Assembly: GCA_016710745.1 (NCBI GenBank)
Contig: JADJVB010000013.1
Location: forward strand, 124,001-188,000
DNA from: Chitinophagaceae bacterium
GTDB taxonomy: Bacteria > Bacteroidota > Bacteroidia > Chitinophagales > Chitinophagaceae
Direction of reading: 5' to 3'
DNA length: 64,000 bases
Positions 52,360 through 60,547 of the stretch are shown in pieces. Positions within the stretch are counted from its first letter, which is position 1, and each line of letters opens with the position of its first letter. The translations under genes were made by a program, and so were the position numbers. The notes beneath the pieces were generated by a model. That model was not told the origin of the DNA, did no database searches, and saw only the letters and a program-made list of their open reading frames with translations.

Positions 52360-54036
52360 TTATCTTATACCATGCATCATTTTCTTGAGTCTCGGTGTTA
52401 ACATAAATAACAAAATGGAGGCGATGCCACACAGCGCCACAAACACCATAAAGAACTCATACAGGTTGTGAATGGTAAAGCCCGCAAAAGTAGGATGGAA
52501 GGCCCTGATCTTATTTTCAGCCAATGCAGCAACCTGTTCCGCAGATGGGGTGACTGTTTTATCCAACACGGCCTGCAGGTCTATTCCTAATTCTTTCGCC
52601 TTGGTAAACTGCTCACCGGTAGCAGGTAAAATTGAACCCAAGGTGCCGGCTAAAGCGTAACCCGAAGCATTGGATAAAAAGAACACGCCATATAACAAAG
52701 AGGAGAATCTTTTTGGGGCAAGTTTACCAACCAGTGAAAGGCCAATAGGCGATAAACAAAGTTCACCAAATGTTTGAATCAGGTAAAGCAATATTAACCA
52801 GTGAATGGCCAATAAACCATTGGTGCCCAGATCTTTTACATTATTGGCAATGATGAAATAACTAATGGCAATTAAAGCCAGACCAATCGCCTGTTTTACC
52901 GGCGATATAGGTTCTTTTCCTTTGGCCCGCAGCTTATCCCATAAAATACTGAACGGGATGGCAAACATAATTACAAATATGCCGTTAAAGATCTGTACCA
53001 TGGACGGCGGCATCTGCCAGCCAAAAAAGTTCCTGTCTGTTTGGTTATCGGCAATAAACGTTAAAGATGAACCTGCCTGTTCGAAAGCCGCCCAAAAGAA
53101 AATAATGAAGAAGGATACTATATATATAACCAGTACCCGGTCTCTTTCCACTTTGGTAAGTGAACTGTCGGAAAGAATTAAACCAGCCAACGAAATACCA
53201 CTGGCATATATAATTGAGTAGATTACGTTTTGTCCAACTACATAATAGAACAGCAGTCCCAATCCAATAAAAGCAACCACGGCTCCACCCAGCGCCTTCG
53301 AAGTGAATACTGCTTTTTGGGCTTCTCCCTCTTCGTAATCGCCCGCTACATTTTTAGAAGGTAAACCACCAATGGGCCTTCCTTCCGGTGTAACCACATA
53401 TTTATCCTTCAACAAAAAGAAAGTGGCCGTACCTATTAACATGGCAATCGATGCAGCCATATACCCCCATTTAAAAGCAAAAATATCCCGTACACCATTG
53501 GCATCAACTACATCGCCCAATAAAGGACATATCAACTGGCCTAAAAAAGCACCCAGGTTTATTCCAAGATAGAAAATAGTGAAAGCCGTATCCAGTTTAT
53601 TTCGTTCGGCTTTTGGATACAGATTACTCACCATACTGGAAATGTTCGGCTTGAAAAAACCATTGCCTAATATGATAACGCCCAATGCAACATAAAGTAA
53701 GGTTCTTGCCAGTTCCAGGTCGGAAGTAAAAATGGTGGCACTGAAAAATAGCAGCATTTGTCCTGAGGCCATTAATAAACCACCCAGCATAATACAAAGC
53801 CGGTTGCCTAAAAAACGGTCGGCAATAAAACCACCCAGCATGGGTGTTAAATAACATAAGCCAAGAAATCCGCCATAAATGATGGAAGACTGTTCTTTAC
53901 TCATCATTAACGCGTTAACGATAAATAGCGTTAATATGGTACGCATACCATAAAAGTTAAAACGCTCCCACATCTCTGTTCCGAAGAGAACCCATAATCC
54001 TTTTGGATGGCCTTGTTTTACTGCTTGTTCGCTCAT
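52360..54036 (-). CDS. POT/PTR2-family peptide transporter (copy 3)
   Basis: A 558-residue POT-family paralogue, first in the array. Helix 1 EMWERFNFYGMRTILTLFI has a normal motif. NGFFKPNISSMVSNLY, LCLSPIGLSLVGKLAP and an extra loop near residue 480 (GEQFTKAKELGIDLQAVLDK) are also present. It is the most distant from copy 2 in loop content. Its promoter should lie in 54037-54245, shared divergently with purD. Confidence 0.93.
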   Translation of the reverse strand: MSEQAVKQGHPKGLWVLFGTEMWERFNFYGMRTILTLFIVNALMMSKEQSSIIYGGFLGLCYLTPMLGGFIADRFLGNRLCIMLGGLLMASGQMLLFFSATIFTSDLELARTLLYVALGVIILGNGFFKPNISSMVSNLYPKAERNKLDTAFTIFYLGINLGAFLGQLICPLLGDVVDANGVRDIFAFKWGYMAASIAMLIGTATFFLLKDKYVVTPEGRPIGGLPSKNVAGDYEEGEAQKAVFTSKALGGAVVAFIGLGLLFYYVVGQNVIYSIIYASGISLAGLILSDSSLTKVERDRVLVIYIVSFFIIFFWAAFEQAGSSLTFIADNQTDRNFFGWQMPPSMVQIFNGIFVIMFAIPFSILWDKLRAKGKEPISPVKQAIGLALIAISYFIIANNVKDLGTNGLLAIHWLILLYLIQTFGELCLSPIGLSLVGKLAPKRFSSLLYGVFFLSNASGYALAGTLGSILPATGEQFTKAKELGIDLQAVLDKTVTPSAEQVAALAENKIRAFHPTFAGFTIHNLYEFFMVFVALCGIASILLFMLTPRLKKMMHGIR

Positions 54037-54177
54037 GTTAGTTGTTTTTTATACTCGTTAGTTGGTTTAGTTGCCCAAAATAGTGAAATTCTGCGGAGTA
54101 AAAACAAAATAAAGCCGTCTATTTTCAAATAATACGTTATGAAAAATGATTATGTTGTAACGATTTGAAATAATTTA

Positions 54178-54207
54178 TTGGATTAAGCCGTTAGAATTTT
54201 AAATTCG
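54178..54207 (+). promoter_or_regulatory. candidate -33/-7 promoter of purD
   Basis: TTG at 54178-54180, then a 19-base spacer and TAAATTCG at 54200-54207, one mismatch from TAnnTTTG. It lies 38 bases before the purD ATG. Spacing and both boxes agree with the Bacteroidota promoter pattern. Confidence 0.5.
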
Positions 54208-54245
54208 CAAACCATTTGTTCAAGCTTCACCAATTCGAAAATTCA

Positions 54246-55532
54246 ATGAATATACTCATCATAGGCTCAGGAGGCCGCGAACACACATTAGCCTGGAAGA
54301 TTAAACAAAGCCCCTTGTGTAATACATTATTTATTGCACCGGGTAATGCCGGTACGGCTTTATGTGGTACCAATTTGGCCATAGGCGTATCGGATTTTGA
54401 TGGCATTGCCAAAGCCTGTCGGGCAAATGCGGTTGATATGATACTGGTTGGCCCTGAAGAACCGTTGGTAAAAGGTATTTATGATTTTTTTCGGGATAAA
54501 AAAGGATTTGAAAATGTAAAAATAATTGGCCCGTCGAAAGAGGCCTCTCAACTGGAGGGAAGCAAGGCTTTTGCGAAAGCGTTCATGAATCGCCATAATA
54601 TACCTACCGCCGCTTATGGCGAATTTACAGCTGATAAATACCTCGAAGGTGTTGACTATATTAAAACACAATCTTTACCCATTGTTTTAAAAGCCGATGG
54701 ACTGGCCGCCGGCAAAGGGGTTTTAATTTGCCAGAGTCATTTGGAAGCTACCGCAGAATTTGAACTGATGTTATTGCGTTCCAAATTTGGAGAGGCTGGA
54801 AAAAAAGTGGTGATAGAAGAGTTTTTAAAAGGTATTGAGCTCAGTATTTTTGTTTTAACCGATGGCGAAAATTATATTCTATTGCCCGAAGCCAAAGATT
54901 ATAAAAGGGTTGGAGAAGCAGATGCAGGGCTCAATACAGGAGGAATGGGTGCCGTTAGTCCGTTACCTTTTGTTACGGAGGAATTTTTAAATAAAGTGAA
55001 AGAAAAGATCATTGAACCTACGATTGCCGGGTTTAAAAAAGACAAACTGGATTACAAGGGTTTTGTTTTTATAGGATTGATGAACGACGGCGGTGAGCCT
55101 AAAGTAATAGAATATAATTGCCGGATGGGCGACCCCGAAACAGAAGTGGTGATACCACGGATAAAAAACGACCTGGTTGAATTGCTGCTGGCTACCGCGG
55201 ATCAAAAACTCGATGAAATAAAGATGGAAACAGATCCACGTGCGGTGGCCACCGTAGTTGCAGTGAGCGGAGGCTACCCGGGCGATTATGAAAAAGGTAA
55301 GGTTATAAATGGTCTGGATCATGCGGCTTTGGAAGACAGCATCATTTTTCATTCGGGAACAAAACAAGATGGCATACATGTTGTAACCAATGGGGGGCGG
55401 GTATTGGCTGTTACTTCTTATGGAGACAATATTGCCGAAGCCGTTGAGATGTCGAATTATATCATGGAGCAGCTTGAATTTGAAGGCATCTACTACCGTA
55501 CGGATATTGGATTCGAATTTAAGAATGGATAA
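54246..55532 (+). CDS. purD: phosphoribosylamine-glycine ligase
   Basis: A 428-residue ATP-grasp enzyme of purine synthesis (step 2, GAR synthesis). It starts MNILIIGSGGREHTLAWKI at ATG 54246. ATP-grasp motifs include VLKADGLAAGKGVLIC near residue 145, EEFLKGIELSIFVL and PEAKDYKRVGEADAGLNTGGMGAV. CRMGDPETEVVIPR (metal ligands) closes the core near residue 295. Monocistronic, with its own promoter. Confidence 0.96.
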   Translation: MNILIIGSGGREHTLAWKIKQSPLCNTLFIAPGNAGTALCGTNLAIGVSDFDGIAKACRANAVDMILVGPEEPLVKGIYDFFRDKKGFENVKIIGPSKEASQLEGSKAFAKAFMNRHNIPTAAYGEFTADKYLEGVDYIKTQSLPIVLKADGLAAGKGVLICQSHLEATAEFELMLLRSKFGEAGKKVVIEEFLKGIELSIFVLTDGENYILLPEAKDYKRVGEADAGLNTGGMGAVSPLPFVTEEFLNKVKEKIIEPTIAGFKKDKLDYKGFVFIGLMNDGGEPKVIEYNCRMGDPETEVVIPRIKNDLVELLLATADQKLDEIKMETDPRAVATVVAVSGGYPGDYEKGKVINGLDHAALEDSIIFHSGTKQDGIHVVTNGGRVLAVTSYGDNIAEAVEMSNYIMEQLEFEGIYYRTDIGFEFKNG

Positions 55533-55688
55533 AACAAACCGTTTATTCTTTTCCATTTTGATGCGCCAAAATTGCAAATCCGAATGGTATGGCCAAATAA
55601 GTTGTTTTAAAATTTCGACACTCCTAATCCCGCAAAACAGGCTAATGCAAAAGTTTCTGTAAAATGTTGAAAAATAAAGGGTTTGCGG

Positions 55689-55719
55689 TTGTTAATTCAA
55701 ATATTTTCCACCAACTTTG
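55689..55719 (+). promoter_or_regulatory. candidate -33/-7 promoter of the mreB operon
   Basis: TTG at 55689-55691, a 20-base spacer, and CAACTTTG at 55712-55719, one mismatch from TAnnTTTG. The mreB ATG follows after 37 bases. This is one of only three pairs in the window with both boxes at the right distance. Confidence 0.55.
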
Positions 55720-55756
55720 CTGCCATTGATTAAATCTTTTTTTCACAGACAAGAAT

Positions 55757-56782
55757 ATGGGCCTTTTTAATTTTTTTACACAAGAAATAGCGATTGATTT
55801 AGGTACGGCAAATACCCTCATTATCCATAATGACGAAATTGTGGTAAATGAACCCTCTATAGTTGCCCTGGATCGAAATAATCCGAAGAATATATTGGCA
55901 GTTGGTAAAAAGGCATTGATGATGCATGAAAAGACGCACGAAAGCATCCGAACCGTTCGCCCGCTGAAAGATGGTGTGATCGCCGATTTCAACGCTGCCG
56001 AGTTGATGATCAGGGAGATGATCAAGCTGATCTACCCCAAAAAACCGTTGTTTGCACCAAGCTGGCGTATGATGATCTGTATTCCCAGCAGTATTACCGA
56101 GGTAGAAAAAAGAGCTGTTAGGGATAGTGCCGAACAGGCCGGTGCCAAGGAAGTATACCTCATTCATGAACCCATGGCCGCTGCATTGGGTATCGGCATC
56201 GATGTAGAAGAACCGGTGGGCAATATGATCATTGATATTGGTGGAGGTACTACCGGTATCACCGTAATTGCGCTGGCAGGTATCGTTTGCGATCAAAGTA
56301 TCCGTATCGCCGGGGATGAATTTACCGCCGATATCATGGAAGCGCTTCGCCGTTACCATAGTTTATTGATTGGCGAACGCACCGCCGAGCAAATTAAGAT
56401 ACAGGTTGGTGCAGCCACAAAAGACCTCGATAATCCACCCGATGATATTCCTGTAAACGGAAGAGACCTGGTAACCGGTATTCCCAAACAGGTAATGGTT
56501 AGCTACCAGGAAGTAGCCGAAGCCCTGGATAAAAGCATATCTACAGTGGAAGAAGCTATTTTGAAGGCTTTGGAAACTACACCACCCGAGCTGGCATCGG
56601 ATATATACCGCAGGGGACTGTACATTACCGGTGGAGGTGCTTTATTAAGAGGACTTGATAAAAGACTGAATGCTAAGATCAAATTACCGGTTCATATCGC
56701 CGACGACCCGTTAAAAAGTGTGGTAAGGGGAACCGGAATTGCATTAAAGCACTACGACAGGTATCCTTTTGTGATGAGATAA
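55757..56782 (+). CDS. mreB: rod shape-determining protein MreB
   Basis: A 341-residue actin homologue that forms membrane filaments guiding cell-wall insertion. It starts MGLFNFFTQEIAIDLGTANT with the phosphate-1 motif. It has MMICIPSSITEVEKRAVRDS, phosphate-2 IIDIGGGTTGITVIAL near residue 157, adenosine motif ITGGGALLRGLDKRL near residue 290 and a normal C-terminus. It is the first gene of the mreB-mreC-mreD-mrdA-rodA operon, and the gap to mreC holds heptad element C. Confidence 0.97.
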   Translation: MGLFNFFTQEIAIDLGTANTLIIHNDEIVVNEPSIVALDRNNPKNILAVGKKALMMHEKTHESIRTVRPLKDGVIADFNAAELMIREMIKLIYPKKPLFAPSWRMMICIPSSITEVEKRAVRDSAEQAGAKEVYLIHEPMAAALGIGIDVEEPVGNMIIDIGGGTTGITVIALAGIVCDQSIRIAGDEFTADIMEALRRYHSLLIGERTAEQIKIQVGAATKDLDNPPDDIPVNGRDLVTGIPKQVMVSYQEVAEALDKSISTVEEAILKALETTPPELASDIYRRGLYITGGGALLRGLDKRLNAKIKLPVHIADDPLKSVVRGTGIALKHYDRYPFVMR

Positions 56783-56787
56783 TTTAC

Positions 56788-56864
56788 CGTAATTAGGAAT
56801 TAGGAATTTGTAATCAGGATTGCATTATTCCCAATCCCTGACTCCAAATTCCAAATTCCTTGCA
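56788..56864. repeat. heptad element C: eleven 7-bp units with inverted halves
   Basis: Eleven contiguous 7-bp units between mreB and mreC: CGTAATT, AGGAATT twice, TGTAATC, AGGATTG, CATTATT, CCCAATC, CCTGACT, CCAAATT twice, CCTTGCA. The left half is nearly the reverse complement of the right half, with three mismatches and one indel. It could fold into a long hairpin in the mreB-mreC transcript. It contains a possible TTG start of mreC at 56820 and ends 3 bases before the GTG start preferred here. Confidence 0.85.
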
Positions 56865-56867
56865 CTT

Positions 56868-57728
56868 GTGCGTAATATATTTCTTTTCATTCGCCGCTAT
56901 TTTAATTTGATCCTGTTTCTTTTATTACAGGGTTTCAGCATCTATTTAATTGTTCACTACAGCAACTATCATAAAGCAGTCTTTAGCAAAACATCCAATC
57001 AGCTAACCGGTAAAATAAATACGCAGTACAATAATATACACAGTTATTTTACCCTTAAAAAAACGAACGACTCGCTCAGTAAAGCCATAGGGATACTCTA
57101 CAATAAACTAAAATCCGATTTTGAATTGCCGGATACCAGCAGCCATTTCATCATTGATTCTATTAAGATAGATTCGATGGAGCGATACCGGAAGTATCAT
57201 TATTTTCCGGCCAGAGTAGTGTACAATTCGGTTGCAGCGCAAAATAATTTTATTGTTTTGGCCAGGGGTGCTTCACAAAATATAAAAGAAGGTATGGGTG
57301 TTATAGACCCGGCCAGTGCCGTGGTAGGTATTGTTACCAACGTGAGTGCCGATTATGCGGTGGTAATGAGTTTGTTGCATAAAGACAGTCACCTGAGCGG
57401 CAAATTATTAAAGGGTGGCGAAGCGGGTATACTAAACTGGGATGGTAAAATGCCCAATATGATATCACTTTCGGGTATTCCAAAATCGGCAAAAGTGGCC
57501 AGGGGTGATACCGTCATTTCGAGCGGGCTAAGTACCAGCAGTATCCCCAAAGGCATGATGCTGGGCGTTGTGCAGGAAGTAAAAGCCGATAAAAGCACCA
57601 ATAATTACCTGGTCAAATTTAAAACCTCGGCCAATTTTTATAACCTGGAATATGTGTTTGTCATCGATAATAAACAGGCCGACAACATTAACGCCATTTT
57701 AAATAAGGTGGAAAAAAAAGATAACTGA
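56868..57728 (+). CDS. mreC: rod shape-determining protein MreC
   Basis: A 286-residue MreC with one N-terminal membrane span (NLILFLLLQGFSIYLIV). A coiled-coil stretch lies near residues 55-85. Periplasmic beta-domains follow, with ARVVYNSVAAQNNFIVLARG and GEAGILNWDGKMPNMISLSG. It links MreB to the cell-wall enzymes. I chose GTG 56868 (MRNIFLFIRRYFN). The longer frame from TTG 56820 would read through the 7-bp repeats as protein. Third-frame repeats in the leader make translation of mreC worth testing. Confidence 0.9.
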   Translation: MRNIFLFIRRYFNLILFLLLQGFSIYLIVHYSNYHKAVFSKTSNQLTGKINTQYNNIHSYFTLKKTNDSLSKAIGILYNKLKSDFELPDTSSHFIIDSIKIDSMERYRKYHYFPARVVYNSVAAQNNFIVLARGASQNIKEGMGVIDPASAVVGIVTNVSADYAVVMSLLHKDSHLSGKLLKGGEAGILNWDGKMPNMISLSGIPKSAKVARGDTVISSGLSTSSIPKGMMLGVVQEVKADKSTNNYLVKFKTSANFYNLEYVFVIDNKQADNINAILNKVEKKDN

Positions 57729-57747
57729 GGCTAACGCAGCTGAAAAT

Positions 57748-58281
57748 ATGAATGCACTGGTAAAAAATATGATACGGTTTATGTTGTTTATCCTGGTACA
57801 GGTTTTTGTACTGGATAACATTCACCTGCACCAGATGCTTACACCGTATATTTATTTTCTTTTTATTTTATGGCTGCCTTTTCGCATCGGGCGCACGCAA
57901 TTGATGATGATCGCTTTTGCGCTCGGTTTTACGCTCGACAGTTTTCGCCACCACCCGGGCTTTCATACCGCAGCCTGTTTGCTCATAGCCTATATCCGGC
58001 CCTTTTTGATTGGCCTGTTAATTCCGCAGGAAGGCGCTGATAATAATTATGAAGAACCTTCTATCAAAAGTATGGGCGGCGTTTTGCCCTACCTGATCTT
58101 TGTGGGTGTGTTAACCCTGCTTCATCACGGCTGGTTGTTTTTTCTGGAAGCCTGGCAGTTTGGTAATATTTGGTATTTTTTGGTAAAAACTTTATTATCC
58201 ACCGTATTGAGTTTAGTTTTGATCATGATCACCGAATTGTTATTCACCCGGCAACAAAAATTCAGAACCAATACGGTATAG
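57748..58281 (+). CDS. mreD: rod shape-determining protein MreD
   Basis: A 177-residue polytopic membrane protein with about five hydrophobic spans. It has the MreD-like start NMIRFMLFILVQVFVLDNIHLH and the pattern TPYIYFLFILWLPFRIGR. MreD has low sequence conservation, so size, spans and position between mreC and mrdA carry the call. It lies 20 bases after mreC and about 50 bases before mrdA. The latter gap holds heptad element D. Confidence 0.85.
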   Translation: MNALVKNMIRFMLFILVQVFVLDNIHLHQMLTPYIYFLFILWLPFRIGRTQLMMIAFALGFTLDSFRHHPGFHTAACLLIAYIRPFLIGLLIPQEGADNNYEEPSIKSMGGVLPYLIFVGVLTLLHHGWLFFLEAWQFGNIWYFLVKTLLSTVLSLVLIMITELLFTRQQKFRTNTV

Positions 58282-58301
58282 GTAATGACAAAACAGTTAC
58301 G

Positions 58302-58329
58302 ACATCTAAAATCTAAAATCTAAATTCCA
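58302..58329. repeat. heptad element D: four 7-bp units, single orientation
   Basis: ACATCTA, AAATCTA twice and AATTCCA are contiguous in the mreD-mrdA gap. They end 3 bases before the TTG start of mrdA. It is shorter than elements A-C and lacks the inverted half. Confidence 0.65.
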
Positions 58330-58331
58330 AC

Positions 58332-60461
58332 TTGTCTGTATTCAATCAATCTAGAAAGAATGTGATCATGCTCGTGTTTATTGGCATGTTCGGCATTATT
58401 CTGGCCCAGTTGATCAACCTGCAGGTATTTTCTTCCCAATATAAAATTGATGCCGATAACCAGGGATTGTTCCGAAAGGTAATTTATCCCGATCGCGGGA
58501 TTGTGTTCGACCGGAATGGCCACGCCATTTTACAGAACACGGTCATCTACGACCTGATGGTAATCCCCGGAAAAACCAAGGGAACCGATACAGCAGCAGT
58601 TTGCCGGATATTAAATATCGATTCCGCCGAATTTCATAAAAGAATTATAGCCGCCATCATCAAAAATAAAAGTTACCGGGCATCTGTTTTTGAACCCATG
58701 CTGAGTAACGAAAAAATGGCCAAGCTTAATGAAAACCTGTATAAACTGGCGCCCGGTTATTTTTTACAGGAACGTTCGGTAAGGGATTATCCCTATGAAG
58801 CGGGAGGTAATATTTTTGGCTACCTGGGCGAAGTGGATTCCAATATTCTGAAAAACCCTAAATACCAGGGCTATGTAATGGGCGACTATATTGGCCGCGC
58901 CGGTTTGGAAAGAACCTACGAAAAAGTATTGATGGGCCAGCGGGGTATTGAATTCTGGAAAAAAGACAACCTGAACCGCCTCACCGAACAGCTTGAAAAT
59001 GGAAAGTTTGATACGGCTGCCATCGCGGGGCAAAATATGTTTACTTCCATTGATATTGAATTGCAGGCATTGGGCGAAAAACTAATGGAAAATAAATTGG
59101 GATCGATTGTCGCCGTTGATCCAAAAACCGGAGGTATTTTGGCGATGGTGAGCAGTCCTACCTATAAACCAAAACTATTAACCGGGGCCGAACGAAAAAA
59201 ACACTACGCCGAATTATTGCTGAGTCCGGCAAGGCCATTATTTAACCGCGCCGTAAGTGCTACTTATTCGCCCGGATCAACTTTTAAAACCCTGCAGGCA
59301 CTGATAGGTTTGCACGAGGGAGTTATAACCACCGACACCAGGGTATCCTGTTCGGGCGCTTTTTATGGATGTGGTTCGGGTAAGCCTATGCGTTGTTTAG
59401 ACTATGGCACTTTTGATCTGCGTAATGCGATCCGTTTATCAGACAATACTTATTTTGCCACGGTTATGCAGCGCGTAATAAACAATCCAAAATATCCGAG
59501 TGTCGATAGCAGCCTGGCGGTGTGGGACAGGTATATGTATGCATTCGGATTGGGGCACAGGCTGGGCGTAGATGTTCCTTCGGAATATAATGGAAATATA
59601 CCTACACCACTTTATTACGATAAAGTGTACGGAAAAGGCAGGTGGAATTATTGCACTTTCCGCTCGGTAAGTATTGGCCAGGGTGAAGTGAATACAACAC
59701 CTATTCAAACGGCCAATGAAATGGCCTATATCGCAAATAAAGGCTGGTACAGGATTCCGCATTTGATCGATTCTATTGAAGGCGGTGATCAATTTGAACT
59801 GTTATCAAATTTCAAAGAGAAACACAACGCCATAGATATTCCCGACAGCGTGTTTGAGGCCGTACACGACGGTATGCAGTGGGTGGTTGAAAGAGGTACC
59901 GGCGGCGGAGCCAAAGTGCCGGGCATTGCCATCTGCGGAAAAACAGGTACGGTGGAAAATTATTACCGGGGTGTAAAACAACCCAACCATGCATTCTTTT
60001 GTGGTTTTGCGCCACGCGATAATCCAAAAATTGCGATCATGTGTGTGGTAGAAAACAGCGGACGCTTTGGCGGTACTTATGCGGCACCTATTGTTGGACT
60101 GATGATCGAAAAATATTTAAACGATACCATTGCTAAAAACAGGCAGGGCATTGTTGATAAATTTGAAAAATTGAATCTGATACCGCCGCGTATTTATCGG
60201 GAAATGAAAACGGTGGATTCGATGTTGCATGCTAAAGATTCGGCTTATTTATTGGCAAAAGGGTATATAAAATTGATCAGGGATACGATGGAGATTGATG
60301 CAACGGATGAGCAGGAGATCCTGGATCAGATAAAGAAAGATAAAGATGACGGGAAGAAAGATGAGCAGAAAAAAGATAAAGACGAAAAGTTAAAAATAAA
60401 TACAGAAGCCATTTTGCCAAACGAAAAAAAGAAACCGGAGGTGAAGGATTCGGTAATGTAA
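58332..60461 (+). CDS. mrdA: penicillin-binding protein 2
   Basis: A 709-residue transpeptidase of the elongasome. It has one N-terminal span (NVIMLVFIGMFGIILAQL), a dimerisation domain with PDRGIVFDRNGHAILQN, and the transpeptidase domain. Active-site motifs are SPGSTFKTL (Ser about residue 317), SDNTYF near residue 372 and CGKTGTVENY near residue 535. The last 80 residues are a charged Lys/Asp/Glu-rich tail (KKDKDDGKKDEQKKDKDEK), unusual in length. The start is TTG 58332 (MSVFNQSRKNV), and ATG 58368 would cut into the membrane span. Confidence 0.95.
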   Translation: MSVFNQSRKNVIMLVFIGMFGIILAQLINLQVFSSQYKIDADNQGLFRKVIYPDRGIVFDRNGHAILQNTVIYDLMVIPGKTKGTDTAAVCRILNIDSAEFHKRIIAAIIKNKSYRASVFEPMLSNEKMAKLNENLYKLAPGYFLQERSVRDYPYEAGGNIFGYLGEVDSNILKNPKYQGYVMGDYIGRAGLERTYEKVLMGQRGIEFWKKDNLNRLTEQLENGKFDTAAIAGQNMFTSIDIELQALGEKLMENKLGSIVAVDPKTGGILAMVSSPTYKPKLLTGAERKKHYAELLLSPARPLFNRAVSATYSPGSTFKTLQALIGLHEGVITTDTRVSCSGAFYGCGSGKPMRCLDYGTFDLRNAIRLSDNTYFATVMQRVINNPKYPSVDSSLAVWDRYMYAFGLGHRLGVDVPSEYNGNIPTPLYYDKVYGKGRWNYCTFRSVSIGQGEVNTTPIQTANEMAYIANKGWYRIPHLIDSIEGGDQFELLSNFKEKHNAIDIPDSVFEAVHDGMQWVVERGTGGGAKVPGIAICGKTGTVENYYRGVKQPNHAFFCGFAPRDNPKIAIMCVVENSGRFGGTYAAPIVGLMIEKYLNDTIAKNRQGIVDKFEKLNLIPPRIYREMKTVDSMLHAKDSAYLLAKGYIKLIRDTMEIDATDEQEILDQIKKDKDDGKKDEQKKDKDEKLKINTEAILPNEKKKPEVKDSVM

Positions 60462-60545
60462 GTCTGGAGTCGGAAGTCAAGAGTCAGTAGTGTGATGCAG
60501 ATTTCTTCGACTCCAACTCCCGACTCCCAACTCCCGACTCAGTAA
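60462..60545. repeat. heptad element E: twelve 7-bp units with inverted halves
   Basis: Fills the whole mrdA-rodA gap from the base after the mrdA stop. Left units are GTCTGGA, GTCGGAA, GTCAAGA and GTCAGTA. Right units are CTCCAAC, TCCCGAC, TCCCAAC and TCCCGAC, their approximate complements in reverse order. Phase is kept across the centre. rodA ATG is at 60548. Confidence 0.82.
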
Positions 60546-60547
60546 AC

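Noticed and set aside
54987..55577. A 196-codon minus-strand open frame over purD, and a similar 186-codon frame at 55799-56359 over mreB
   Set aside because: Both lie opposite well-conserved enzymes and have no family features.
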